The translations under genes were made by a program, and so were the position numbers. Below the pieces are notes generated by a model. That model was given only the letters and a program-made list of their open reading frames with translations. It was not told the DNA's origin and made no database searches. Positions 42,685 through 51,745 of a stretch of 56,652 nucleotides of DNA are shown here, in pieces. The stretch is taken from positions 1 through 56,652 of the forward strand of contig CANGIZ010000005.1 of NCBI GenBank assembly GCA_947454025.1. Direction: 5' to 3'. Source of the stretch: Bacteroidota bacterium (GTDB lineage: Bacteria; Bacteroidota; Bacteroidia; Chitinophagales; Chitinophagaceae). Every line of letters starts with the position of its first letter. Within the stretch, counting starts at the first letter, position 1.

Positions 42685-43872
42685 CTATTTTGCCTTTCTT
42701 CTAGCCAATTCTCTTTTAATCATTACCAATTCCTTGTTGGTTTGTCCATTCACACTGCTATTTTCCTCGGCACGACGCATTAAATAGGGTATTACCTCAC
42801 TAATTGGGCCAAAAGGAAGGTATTTGCTAACATTATAGCCCGCTATCGCCATGTTAAAAGTAATATGATCCCCCATGCCATACAATTGTGAAAAATGCAC
42901 TCGGTCATAATTATTTGGAAGGGCAAGCTTCTCCATTTCAGTTGCGATATGAATATTACTTTGCTCGTTATGTGTTGCCAACAATAATGAGATCGTTTCC
43001 TTATTTTGAATACAATACAATGCTGCTGCATCAAAATCCTTGTCCGTTGCTTCTTTGTCCAAATGAATGGGCGAAGGATAGCCCATTTTTTGTGCACGTT
43101 CTCTTTCCTTTTCCATATAAGCACCACGAACTAGTTTAGCTCCTAATAAAAATCCTCGTTCCTTTGCAATACGATGCGAAAGTTGTAAGAAATTGAATCG
43201 ATCATTACGATACAATTGATAAGTATTAAACACGACTACTTTTTCTTTATTATATACCGACATTAATTCTACTGCAAGTCTGTCAATCGGATCCTGAATC
43301 CAAGTCTCTTCTGCATCTAATAAAATACCAACACCTTTTTCTTGCGCTACATCACATATCGCATACATTCTTTCTCTAACTCTTTGCCATGCTGCATTAT
43401 CGGACTCGCTGTCGTGAATGCCACTTCTTAATCGAGGGGCTTCATTTAAATTTTCCAATAGTGCTTGGCTCGCTATACCCGTTAATTTTACACTTACAAA
43501 AGGAATGTTACTTTGTGTTGCTGCAAAATCAATGGACTCAATGATATGTTCAGTAACATCATCGAAATTAGATTCTCCTTCCTTTGCTTCTACACCGTAA
43601 TCTAAAATTACTTGCACACCATAAGAACTTAAAAGCTTTGTAGCTCTTGCTGATTCTTCTAGTGTTTCACCACCAACAAACTGACTGAATACCGTGTTTC
43701 TTAAAATGCCGTTTATTGGCATACCGTATTTCATTAAAATAGGCGTTGCTTTTGTGGCTAAAGAAACCATTATTGGACTTTGAATGGCACTGATTAAAAA
43801 TTTTGCTTTTTTTAAATCTGCTGTGCTCTTGTATGCAAATGCATTTTGGGTGTTGTCAAAAGATAGGTTCAT
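42685..43872 (-). CDS. Proline dehydrogenase
   Basis: A 395-residue FAD-dependent dehydrogenase (PutA N-terminal activity as a separate protein) oxidising proline to pyrroline-5-carboxylate. The TIM-barrel core has GILLDAEETWIQDPIDRL, VVFNTYQLYRND, LGAKLVRGAYMEKER and the late FSQLYGMGDHITF and YLPFGPISEVIPYLMRRAEEN, the last being a proline-binding Arg-Arg segment. The start at 43872 is preferred since an upstream in-frame ATG at 43920 falls on the promoter. No pyrroline-5-carboxylate dehydrogenase lies nearby. Confidence 0.95.
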   Translation of the reverse strand: MNLSFDNTQNAFAYKSTADLKKAKFLISAIQSPIMVSLATKATPILMKYGMPINGILRNTVFSQFVGGETLEESARATKLLSSYGVQVILDYGVEAKEGESNFDDVTEHIIESIDFAATQSNIPFVSVKLTGIASQALLENLNEAPRLRSGIHDSESDNAAWQRVRERMYAICDVAQEKGVGILLDAEETWIQDPIDRLAVELMSVYNKEKVVVFNTYQLYRNDRFNFLQLSHRIAKERGFLLGAKLVRGAYMEKERERAQKMGYPSPIHLDKEATDKDFDAAALYCIQNKETISLLLATHNEQSNIHIATEMEKLALPNNYDRVHFSQLYGMGDHITFNMAIAGYNVSKYLPFGPISEVIPYLMRRAEENSSVNGQTNKELVMIKRELARRKAK

Positions 43873-43892
43873 GCTAACATTAGTTCGTATCG

Positions 43893-43923
43893 CAAATATC
43901 GGATGGAAAAAGGGAATCACAAA
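43893..43923 (-). promoter_or_regulatory. Promoter of proline dehydrogenase gene
   Basis: TTTG (complement of 43920-43923), a 19-base spacer, and GATATTTG (complement of 43893-43900), one mismatch from the -7 consensus. The spacing is the best in the window, and the leader is about 16 bases. Confidence 0.55.
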
Positions 43924-43930
43924 GAATTAG

Positions 43931-43938
43931 TACCTTTA
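43931..43938 (+). promoter_or_regulatory. Candidate -7 box TACCTTTA for epimerase gene
   Basis: It ends 28 bases before ATG 43967; divergent from the proline dehydrogenase promoter. Confidence 0.4.
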
Positions 43939-43966
43939 AAATCCTACTTAATTAAACAATGTGGTT

Positions 43967-45064
43967 ATGAAAATTACGAAGACAGAGATTTATATGTTTA
44001 AGATCCCAATGGTACCCTTTACCATTGCAACAGGCACCATGCATTTCGCGCAAAATGTTTTAATAAAAGTGCATACCGATGAAGGCATTATAGGATTAGG
44101 AGAATGTTCGGCCTTCCCCATGATTGTAGGCGAAACACAAGTAAGTTGTTATAACCATGCTAAAGATTTTGCAACCTATTGGAAAGGGAAAAATCCATTA
44201 GAAATTGCAGCAAGACTTGCCGAGATTGACACTATCATCGCCGGCAATTACACCATTAAAAGTGCTTTTGATATTGCATTGTATGACATTGCTGCAAAAG
44301 CTGCCAACCAACCCCTTTATACCTTTTTAGGCGGAAAACAAAAAGCCATCGAATCTGATTTAACCATCGGCATTGACTCCCCCGATGCGATGGCTGCACA
44401 GGCTATTGAGTTCAAGGAAAAAGGGGTGACTATGATAAAAGTAAAACTCGGCAAGGACCCCAAAACCGATATCGAACGCATACAAAAAATTAGATCCGCA
44501 ATTGGCGAGGCTATTAAATTAAGAATCGACGCCAATCAAGGATGGTCTAAAGAGGAGGCGCTTTCTGTACTGCAAGGACTAGCTCCATTTAATATTGAAT
44601 TTTGCGAGCAACCTATGCATAAATATTATGATGATTTTTTACCTGCATTATGCGCTGCTTCACCCATCCCAATCATGGCCGACGAATCGGTATTTACACA
44701 CCACGATGCTCGAAAGTTAATTGCCAATAAAGCCTGTCATTTAATCAACATTAAGTTTTCAAAAAGCGGGGGGATTCAGGAAGCCATCAAAATTCAAGAC
44801 GTCGCTGCCAAAAACAATATGGCTTGCATGATGGGTGGCATGTTAGAAAGCCGCTTGGCATTAAGTGCTAAAATGCATTTTGCAATGGCGCATGACAATG
44901 TGAAATATTACGATATGGATACTTGCCTGTTAGGTCATTTGGAGGATCCGATTGTAGGAGGTGTTCAGTTTTCAGGGATGCACTTAAGCATCAGCGATGC
45001 CCCCGGACATGGCGCAGACGTAGACCCCGCTTACCTTTCAAAACTTGAACACTGCGTTATCTAA
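43967..45064 (+). CDS. Enolase-superfamily enzyme, dipeptide-epimerase-like
   Basis: A 365-residue protein of the muconate-lactonising subgroup. Acid-base lysines are K158/K160 in MIKVKLG and K263 or K266 in NIKFSKSGG. The magnesium ligands are D188 (RIDANQGW), E214 (EFCEQP) and D239 (MADES). The overall layout, including ECSAFPMIVGET near 46, fits L-Ala-D/L-Glu-type dipeptide epimerases used in peptidoglycan peptide recycling; o-succinylbenzoate synthase is a less likely alternative. No signal peptide. The ATG at 43967 is preferred to the GTG two codons upstream. Confidence 0.85.
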   Translation: MKITKTEIYMFKIPMVPFTIATGTMHFAQNVLIKVHTDEGIIGLGECSAFPMIVGETQVSCYNHAKDFATYWKGKNPLEIAARLAEIDTIIAGNYTIKSAFDIALYDIAAKAANQPLYTFLGGKQKAIESDLTIGIDSPDAMAAQAIEFKEKGVTMIKVKLGKDPKTDIERIQKIRSAIGEAIKLRIDANQGWSKEEALSVLQGLAPFNIEFCEQPMHKYYDDFLPALCAASPIPIMADESVFTHHDARKLIANKACHLINIKFSKSGGIQEAIKIQDVAAKNNMACMMGGMLESRLALSAKMHFAMAHDNVKYYDMDTCLLGHLEDPIVGGVQFSGMHLSISDAPGHGADVDPAYLSKLEHCVI

Positions 45065-45071
45065 GTATTTG

Positions 45072-45079
45072 TATCTTTA
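45072..45079 (+). promoter_or_regulatory. -7 box TATCTTTA for thioesterase gene
   Basis: The 12-mer GTATCTTTAGGC around it is repeated exactly at 46421-46432, ahead of the HAD gene. Leader about 13 bases. Confidence 0.45.
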
Positions 45080-45096
45080 GGCTATAATTACAAAAA

Positions 45097-45612
45097 ATGG
45101 AAGCTAGAAAAGCAAGTAACTCATTTATAACAATGAATGAATTGGTATTACCCAACGACACCAATACATACGGCGATTTAATGGGAGGCAAACTCATGTA
45201 TTGGATGGACATCGCGGCTTATCTCTCTGCAGCTAAACATTGTAATTCCGCTGCCATGACAGCTTCTGTTGACAATTTAAGTTTCAAGACTCCTATCAAA
45301 CTAGGCAATGTAATTTGTATCGAAGCGATTGTAACACGTGCTTTTAATACTTCCATGGAAGTTCATTTAAAAGTGTGGAATCAAAATATGATTACGCAAA
45401 CAAGAGTATTAAGCAATGAAGCCTTTTTTACTTTTGTTGCATTAGATGAAAACAAAAGGCCTAAGAAAGTACCAGAAATTATTGCTGAAACCGAAGAGGA
45501 AATTAAATATTTTGAAAGCGCTTTAAGAAGAAGACAATTAAGATTGATATTGTCAGGGAAAATGAAACCCGAAGATGCGCCAGAATTAAAGGCCATCTTT
45601 ACACAAGACTAA
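45097..45612 (+). CDS. Acyl-CoA thioesterase, YciA/ACOT hot-dog type
   Basis: A 171-residue hot-dog-fold hydrolase releasing free acid and CoA. The N-terminal block NDTNTYGDLMGGKLMYWMD contains the conserved Asn/Asp and Gly-Gly of the family; AAYLSAAKHCNSAAMTASVDNLSF supplies the catalytic region, and HLKVWNQN and FTFVALDENKRPKKVP follow. Length is as expected for a single hot-dog unit plus a helical tail. Probably hexameric in the cytoplasm. Convergent with plsC, two bases apart. Confidence 0.93.
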   Translation: MEARKASNSFITMNELVLPNDTNTYGDLMGGKLMYWMDIAAYLSAAKHCNSAAMTASVDNLSFKTPIKLGNVICIEAIVTRAFNTSMEVHLKVWNQNMITQTRVLSNEAFFTFVALDENKRPKKVPEIIAETEEEIKYFESALRRRQLRLILSGKMKPEDAPELKAIFTQD

Positions 45613-45614
45613 GT

Positions 45615-46379
45615 TTACTTGGATTCGTTTAAGCTATGGTGTTTACCTTTTAACATAAACTCCTTGCTTTGCTCAATCGCTTCCATAATTTGCGCTAGAA
45701 TGTCCTCCACTGATGCATTGTAATCTATAGTGAGTGGCGCTTTAAATCGAATAGACAATGGAGTTCCTACTTTTTTGAAGGTCAATCCTTTCTTTGTGAA
45801 CGCCCTCCAAAATCCATTGATAACTACAGGCACTACAATTGGATGATTCTTCTTAATAATATGCGCTGTACCCTTACGTCCAGGTGCAAAAGGCTTTGTT
45901 GTTCCTTGAGGGAAAGTGATCACCCAACTTTTTGATAATGCTTGATCAATTTTTTGCGTGTCCACTTCGTCGCGCTCACGCTTTACGTCTTTCCCTTCTG
46001 CTCTCCAAGTTCGCTTTACAGTTAATGCACCACCCAGCTTAAACATCTTAGTAAGCCAATTGCTATTCATGGTTTCCTCTGCAGCTACAAAAAACACATT
46101 GGTAAATGGATTCAATAAATAATAAGGTATGCCAAGCTTATTGAACTTGCGCCATTTTACTGCACAAAAAATGTGCACAAAAGCAATTACGTCTCCAAAA
46201 TAAGTTTGATGATTACTAACAAATAAAACATTTTCCTTAGGAAGGTTTTCCAAATTTTCAGTGCCTTCTATTTTTACTTTATTAAACAATGCAAGGCCAG
46301 GATAAGTAAACAAGCCCACCACCCCGTAAATAATAGAACGGAAAATTCGGATGTGTTTTAATCGATCCAATAATGACAT
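45615..46379 (-). CDS. 1-acyl-glycerol-3-phosphate acyltransferase (PlsC-like)
   Basis: A 254-residue membrane-associated acyltransferase making phosphatidic acid. The catalytic block is SNHQTYFGDVIAF: His57 and Asp63 are separated by five residues rather than the textbook four. Block III is ITFPQGTTKPFAPGRKGTAHI, in which FPQGT replaces the usual FPEGT. A hydrophobic N-terminal segment (about 15-33) anchors it. Both departures suggest a subgroup with altered acyl or acceptor preference, though the fold call is secure. Transcribed alone. Confidence 0.9.
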   Translation of the reverse strand: MSLLDRLKHIRIFRSIIYGVVGLFTYPGLALFNKVKIEGTENLENLPKENVLFVSNHQTYFGDVIAFVHIFCAVKWRKFNKLGIPYYLLNPFTNVFFVAAEETMNSNWLTKMFKLGGALTVKRTWRAEGKDVKRERDEVDTQKIDQALSKSWVITFPQGTTKPFAPGRKGTAHIIKKNHPIVVPVVINGFWRAFTKKGLTFKKVGTPLSIRFKAPLTIDYNASVEDILAQIMEAIEQSKEFMLKGKHHSLNESK

Positions 46380-46421
46380 TGTAAAGCAAATTGTTAGGTA
46401 CGCAAGATACTACAAATATTG

Positions 46422-46429
46422 TATCTTTA
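46422..46429 (+). promoter_or_regulatory. -7 box TATCTTTA, leaderless-type, HAD gene
   Basis: Followed by GGCA and ATG 46434, four-base spacing. Confidence 0.55.
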
Positions 46430-46433
46430 GGCA

Positions 46434-47096
46434 ATGAAAAAGTCTGCTGTTATCTTTGATATTGATGGTTTATTAATCAATAGCGAGCCCCTGTGGAATA
46501 AGGCCGCTACCGAAATTTTTCGCCAATATGGTATTAGTTTAACGGAGCAGCAATACGCCATCACAACTGGGCTTCGTTCAAAAGAATTTGTTGCCTATTG
46601 GTTGCATCAATATAATGTACCTGCAAGTCAAAACGAAATTGCAGAAAAAAAAGTGATCGACCTAGCTTTACAATTGATTGACCAAGATGCTACCTTAATG
46701 CCAGGAGTAGAACATGTGTTCGAATTTTTCTTGCAAAGAGATTTTAAAATGGGCCTCGCTACTTCATCGCCTATTGAATTAATAGAATGGGTTAAAGACA
46801 AACTCGGTATTCGAAGTTATATTCACGCAAGTTGTTCAGCACAGCATTTGCCACACGCAAAACCACATCCACAAGTATATATTGATTGTGCTGCAGCAAT
46901 GCATACCAATCCGCTTTCTTGCATTTGTTTTGAAGACTCCTTTTACGGCATGATTGCGGCTAAAGCTGCAAGAATGACCTGTGTAGTCGTACCTGCAGCA
47001 GAACATATAAAATTAGAACACTGGGGTGCGGCCGATTTAAAGCTCTCCTCTCTTCAAAACTTTGGGGCCCTTCATTTCAATATGCTCAATAATTAA
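46434..47096 (+). CDS. HAD-superfamily sugar-phosphate phosphatase (YniC/HxpB-like)
   Basis: A 220-residue subfamily IA phosphatase. Motif I is FDIDGLLINSEPLW with nucleophile Asp9 and acid-base Asp11; motif II is LATSSP; the lysine is in HAKPHPQVYIDCAAAM; motif IV is CICFEDSFYGMIAAKAA. The helical cap is at about 18-85. The overall likeness is to hexitol/2-deoxyglucose-6-phosphate phosphatases, but substrates of such enzymes overlap, so the call stays general. Followed 18 bases later by the polyprenyl synthase. Confidence 0.92.
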   Translation: MKKSAVIFDIDGLLINSEPLWNKAATEIFRQYGISLTEQQYAITTGLRSKEFVAYWLHQYNVPASQNEIAEKKVIDLALQLIDQDATLMPGVEHVFEFFLQRDFKMGLATSSPIELIEWVKDKLGIRSYIHASCSAQHLPHAKPHPQVYIDCAAAMHTNPLSCICFEDSFYGMIAAKAARMTCVVVPAAEHIKLEHWGAADLKLSSLQNFGALHFNMLNN

Positions 47097-47114
47097 AATT
47101 AAATTGCAGGTCGA

Positions 47115-48077
47115 ATGAAACTCACAAAGGAAGTCATAGGAAAAGAATTAGATTTATTTGAACAGCATTTTAAAGATGCAGTTAAAAGCCGTGTCTCCTT
47201 ATTAGATCGCATCATGCAATACATTGTAAAGCGAAAGGGAAAACAGATGCGCCCAATGTTTGTTTTATTGTCTGCAAAATTACATGGCGAAATTACAGAT
47301 GCTTCCTATCGTGCTGCAAGTTTAGTAGAATTGTTGCATACTGCTACATTAGTGCACGACGACGTAGTAGATGATGCCCTTGAACGCAGAGGTATGTTTT
47401 CAATCAATGCACTATGGAAGAATAAAATTGCAGTATTAGTTGGCGACTACCTTTTATCCAAAGGGCTTTTATTGTCATTGGAAAATAAAGACTTTGAGAT
47501 ACTTACGATTTTATCTAATGCGGTAAAAAAAATGAGCGAGGGTGAATTGTTGCAAATTGAAAAGACAAGGAATTTAAATTTTGACGAATCGGTATATTAC
47601 GAAATCATCAATGGCAAAACCGCTAGTTTATTGTCATCCAGCTGTGGTGCAGGTGCGGCTTCTGTTTCAAAAGACGAAGCAGTTATTCAAAAAATGCGTG
47701 ATTTTGGAGAGCTGGTTGGAATGGCATTTCAAATTAAGGATGACTTATTCGATTATGGTGACGTTGCAATTGGAAAGCCAACAGGCAATGATATTAAAGA
47801 AAAGAAACTAACCCTTCCACTCATTCACGTTCTACAAAAAGTAGACGCCCATTTAAAAAAGGAAATCATTTATATTGTTAAGAATAATAACAACGATAAG
47901 AAAAAAGTGAAGTTTGTAATTGACAATGTGATTCACTATGGAGGCATTGAATATGCAACCAATAAAATGATTGAATACCGTGACAAAGCACTTGAGATAC
48001 TTCACTCCTTCCCTGAAAGTCCTGCTCGTGCAGCATTAGAAGAACTAGTTCGTTACACAACCGACCGTGCTTACTAA
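47115..48077 (+). CDS. Long-chain polyprenyl diphosphate synthase
   Basis: A 320-residue trans-prenyltransferase that extends FPP with IPP. The first aspartate-rich motif is LVHDDVVDDALERRG (D82, D83, D86) and the second is KDDLFDYGD (D209, D210, D213). MRPMFVLLSAKLHG provides the IPP-binding region. The small residues ahead of the first motif fit a long-chain (C35-C45 range) product for menaquinone side chains, rather than FPP itself; the exact length is not determinable by eye. Its TAA stop overlaps the recJ ATG by one base (TAATG). Confidence 0.94.
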   Translation: MKLTKEVIGKELDLFEQHFKDAVKSRVSLLDRIMQYIVKRKGKQMRPMFVLLSAKLHGEITDASYRAASLVELLHTATLVHDDVVDDALERRGMFSINALWKNKIAVLVGDYLLSKGLLLSLENKDFEILTILSNAVKKMSEGELLQIEKTRNLNFDESVYYEIINGKTASLLSSSCGAGAASVSKDEAVIQKMRDFGELVGMAFQIKDDLFDYGDVAIGKPTGNDIKEKKLTLPLIHVLQKVDAHLKKEIIYIVKNNNNDKKKVKFVIDNVIHYGGIEYATNKMIEYRDKALEILHSFPESPARAALEELVRYTTDRAY

Positions 48078-49774
48078 TGGAAAAAAGATGGAACCTCATA
48101 TCAGCAGATCCTAATCAAGTGCGTGCATTACAAGAAGCACTCAAAATACATCCCATTTTATGCGAACTATTGGTACAAAGAGGGATTAGTGACTTTGACG
48201 CTGCAAAAAAATTCTTTCGTCCAAGCCTCGTTCATTTGCATGACCCTTGGCTTATGAAAGACATGCGCAAAGCTGTTGACCGAATTAATGCAGCATTCAA
48301 AGCCGATGAAAAAATATTGGTATTTGGCGACTATGATGTAGATGGCACCACTTCGGTTGCAACCCTATATCAATTCTTAAAACAATTGGCCCCCAATATC
48401 GACTACTATATTCCACATCGATACAAAGAGGGATACGGCATATCCAAAATCGGAATCGACTTTGCGAAAGAAAATGAATTTAGTTTGATTATATCGGTAG
48501 ACTGTGGCATCAAATCCACCGAACTGATTGCTTATGCGGCATCACTAGGCATTGATTTTATTATTTGTGACCACCATTTACCAGATGAAATATTGCCCCC
48601 TGCTATTGCGATTTTAAATGCAAAACAAGTGGATTGTACTTATCCATATAAAGAACTTTGCGGATGTGGCGTCGTATTTAAATTAATTACTGCATTGGCA
48701 CAGGAACACCATTTGCCAGCAGAATCCTACTTGCAATATTTGGACCTAGTGGCTACAGCCATTGCCGCAGATATTGTTCCTATTACGGACGAAAATAGAA
48801 CGCTTGCCTTTTTTGGTGTGCAAAAAGTAAACGAAAATCCTTCTCCAGGTTTAAAAGCTTTAATGGAATTAGCAAAGCAAACTGGACCTATGCGTATTAC
48901 TAATTTAGTATTTGCAGTAGCACCTCGCATTAATGCAGCAGGAAGAATGGATGATGCAAAAAAAGCAGTTCAACTTTTTATAGAACAGGATTATGAAAAG
49001 GCTTTGGCCTTAGGCTCTATTTTGCAACAAGACAATTTAGACAGAAGAGAAGCAGATACTACGATTACCGAAGAAGCCTTAGCTCAAATCGAAGAAGACC
49101 CATTGCATACCACCAAAAAATCGTCAGTGGTATTTCAATCTCATTGGCACAAAGGGGTTGTAGGTATTGTTGCTAGCAGACTTATTGAAAAGTATTATAA
49201 ACCTACTATTGTTTTAACACAAAGTGGCGATGTAATTACGGGAAGTGCAAGAAGCGTACTTGGATTTAATCTATACGAAGCGCTACACGCTTGTCGTGAA
49301 CATTTATTAGGATATGGCGGTCACTTTGCGGCAGCAGGTATGACCATGTCAGTGGATGCATTAGAAGGATTTAAAATTGCATTTGAACAAGCTGTTGCTT
49401 CGAGAATTACAGAAGAACAATTAACACCCGAAATTACCATCAATGCTGCATTGCCCTTAGACGATATTAGTATGCAATTTTTTCAGATCATTTCACAAAT
49501 GGAACCCTTTGGGCCAGACAATATGCGCCCTATATTTATTGCCCAAGGTGTTTATGATACTGGATATACAAAATTGGTTAAGGACCTACATATTAGCTTC
49601 AATGTGACACAAGGCAAAAGCAATGTGCGTGGCATTGGATATAATATGCCAGAACATATGAAGCTCATTAAATCCGGCAAACCATTTGACCTTGTATTCC
49701 AATTGCAATTAAATGAATGGCAAGGGAATCAGTCGGTGCAAATGCAAGTAATCGATATTAAACCTACCGCATAA
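48077..49774 (+). CDS. recJ: Single-stranded-DNA-specific exonuclease RecJ
   Basis: A 565-residue 5'-3' exonuclease of DNA repair and recombination. The DHH domain carries motif I VFGDYDVDGTTS (84-93), motif II VDCGIKS (141-147) and motif III CDHH (164-167). The DHHA1 region has HKGVVGIVASRLIEKYYKP and GYGGHFAAAGM, followed by an OB-fold domain (about 455-565). Length is normal. It is translationally coupled to the polyprenyl synthase through a one-base TAATG overlap, a pairing without obvious biochemical logic. Confidence 0.97.
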   Translation: MEKRWNLISADPNQVRALQEALKIHPILCELLVQRGISDFDAAKKFFRPSLVHLHDPWLMKDMRKAVDRINAAFKADEKILVFGDYDVDGTTSVATLYQFLKQLAPNIDYYIPHRYKEGYGISKIGIDFAKENEFSLIISVDCGIKSTELIAYAASLGIDFIICDHHLPDEILPPAIAILNAKQVDCTYPYKELCGCGVVFKLITALAQEHHLPAESYLQYLDLVATAIAADIVPITDENRTLAFFGVQKVNENPSPGLKALMELAKQTGPMRITNLVFAVAPRINAAGRMDDAKKAVQLFIEQDYEKALALGSILQQDNLDRREADTTITEEALAQIEEDPLHTTKKSSVVFQSHWHKGVVGIVASRLIEKYYKPTIVLTQSGDVITGSARSVLGFNLYEALHACREHLLGYGGHFAAAGMTMSVDALEGFKIAFEQAVASRITEEQLTPEITINAALPLDDISMQFFQIISQMEPFGPDNMRPIFIAQGVYDTGYTKLVKDLHISFNVTQGKSNVRGIGYNMPEHMKLIKSGKPFDLVFQLQLNEWQGNQSVQMQVIDIKPTA

Positions 49775-49799
49775 AAAAAGTGCCCCCAATGGAGCACTT
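49773..49799 (-). terminator. Intrinsic terminator, mainly for htpG
   Basis: AAGTGC-C-CC (49778-49786) pairs with GG-A-GCACTT (49791-49799) around CAAT; the mismatch becomes a G-U wobble on the leftward RNA, which also gains the U-run. It starts right at the recJ stop. Confidence 0.8.
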
Positions 49800-49820
49800 G
49801 ACAATTTCAATTTTCGAATT

Positions 49821-51716
49821 TTATTTTAGCAAGTCAACACTTCGATTAATAAAATTAGTGAGTTCGGCACCAGTCAATAATCCTTGAGACAACAATGCCA
49901 AATCCGCTAAATTTCTTGCTTGTTTTTGTTGCTTGTCTGCATCTGCTTCTTTTAATAAGGCCTGATAAATAGGATGGTTGCCATTTATGGTCAAATGCAC
50001 TTCGTCAGGCATTTGTGCATAAAAAGCAGTCATTCCGCCACCACCCATACTTGCCATATCTTTCATACGACGCATAAATTCAGGTCTGGTAGCAATCACA
50101 GGAGCAGCTTCCTTACTTAATCCTTTTACTTCCACAGTCAACGTAATTTCAGGCACTTGGAATTCGAATAATTTTTTCGCTTGCTCCACCTCATCCTTCG
50201 TTAAAACAGAATCTACATTTTCTTGTTTGTCAATTAAATTATCTACCACATCGGCATCCACACGTACAAACTGAATTCCCTCCCATTTCATTTCAACATT
50301 ATTAATAAAAGCAGCATCCACCATGGTCTCTAACTTAACTACCTTGTAACCTTTTCCAACCGCGGCTTGAATAAATGCATCTTGTTGCACAGGATTGGTA
50401 GTATACAATAACACCTGCTTGCCATCCTTGTTTTTTTGTGTAGCTTCGGTGGTAGACTTGTATTCGTCAATTGTATAGAATTTGCCTTTTTCAGCAGCAT
50501 CTTCTAAAATCAAGAACTTATTACCCTTCTCTAAGAATTTGTCGTCCGTGATCATGCCATACTTCACAAATAACCCTAGGCTCTCCCATTTGTCCTCAAA
50601 CGACTTACGGTCATTGTTGAATATTTCCTCTAATTTATCAGCCACTTTTTTGGTTATGTGCGCGTTGATTTTTTTAACGTTCGGGTCTCCTTGTAAATAA
50701 CTACGGCTCACATTCAAAGGAATGTCTGGACTATCAATTACCCCGTGTAATAACATTAAAAACTCAGGGACAATATCCTTTACTTCGTCGGTTACAAATA
50801 CCTGATTGCAATACAATTGAATTTTATCTTTTTGTATTTCAAAGCTTTGCTTGATTTTAGGAAAGTATAAAATGCCGGTTAAATTAAAAGGATAGTCCAC
50901 ATTTAAATGAATCCAAAACAAAGGAGTTTCTCCAAAAGGGTACAACTCTTTGTAAAAATTTTCGTAGTCCTCTTTGGTTAACTCCGAAGGCTTGCGCACC
51001 CAAAGTGGATTGGTGTTGTTGATTGGCTTTTCAATTACCTCAGCTGCATCAACTGCTACGCTATCAGCGTTTGTATCGCCGACTGCTTTCGCAGCAGGCT
51101 TTTCAGCATTGGCATCGGTAAAATAAATAGCGACTGGCAAGAATTTACAAAAACGCTCTAAAATTCCCTTCACACGATGTGCATCTAAAAATTCTGCGCT
51201 CTCCTCGTTAACATGCAATACAATTTTAGTTCCACGATTGCTGTAATCAACTTCATACAATTCATATTCAGTACTTCCATCACAACTCCAAAAAACACCT
51301 GGTGCACCCGTATGACTTTTGCTATAAATATCTACTTTACTACTCACCATAAAGGAGCTATAAAAACCTAAACCAAAATGTCCAATGATGCTGGCATCTT
51401 TGTATTTATTGACAAACTCCTCTGCACCACTAAATGCCACTTGGTTGATATACTTGTCCACTTCTTCACCTGACATACCCACACCATTATCGATTATCGA
51501 AATGGTTTTTTCTTTCGCGTCTAAAACTACTTCCACTTTTAAATCGCCCAAATCTCCTTTAGCTTCTCCTTTGCCGTGCAAGGTTTTTAATTTCTGAGCC
51601 GCATCCACGGCATTACTCACTAATTCACGTAAAAAAATCTCATGATCACTGTAAAGAAACTTTTTAATAATGGGAAAAATGTTCTCCGTCTGAACACGTA
51701 TTTGACCTTTTTGCAT
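49821..51716 (-). CDS. htpG: Molecular chaperone HtpG (Hsp90)
   Basis: A 631-residue Hsp90. The GHKL ATPase domain has FLRELVSNAVDAAQKL (the usual NASDA reads NAVDA here), IIDNGVGM and IIGHFGLGFYSSFMV; the middle domain contains LWVRKPSEL and PLNVSRSYLQ; the C-terminal dimerisation domain runs from about 510. A charged Ala/Asp-rich linker at about 220-255 joins N and middle domains and is longer than in E. coli HtpG. The start at 51716 (MQKGQIRV) is chosen because a -7 box lies inside the possible 22-residue extension. Confidence 0.97.
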   Translation of the reverse strand: MQKGQIRVQTENIFPIIKKFLYSDHEIFLRELVSNAVDAAQKLKTLHGKGEAKGDLGDLKVEVVLDAKEKTISIIDNGVGMSGEEVDKYINQVAFSGAEEFVNKYKDASIIGHFGLGFYSSFMVSSKVDIYSKSHTGAPGVFWSCDGSTEYELYEVDYSNRGTKIVLHVNEESAEFLDAHRVKGILERFCKFLPVAIYFTDANAEKPAAKAVGDTNADSVAVDAAEVIEKPINNTNPLWVRKPSELTKEDYENFYKELYPFGETPLFWIHLNVDYPFNLTGILYFPKIKQSFEIQKDKIQLYCNQVFVTDEVKDIVPEFLMLLHGVIDSPDIPLNVSRSYLQGDPNVKKINAHITKKVADKLEEIFNNDRKSFEDKWESLGLFVKYGMITDDKFLEKGNKFLILEDAAEKGKFYTIDEYKSTTEATQKNKDGKQVLLYTTNPVQQDAFIQAAVGKGYKVVKLETMVDAAFINNVEMKWEGIQFVRVDADVVDNLIDKQENVDSVLTKDEVEQAKKLFEFQVPEITLTVEVKGLSKEAAPVIATRPEFMRRMKDMASMGGGGMTAFYAQMPDEVHLTINGNHPIYQALLKEADADKQQKQARNLADLALLSQGLLTGAELTNFINRSVDLLK

Positions 51717-51745
51717 AGTTATATCGTTTGGTGCAATAATAGCAA

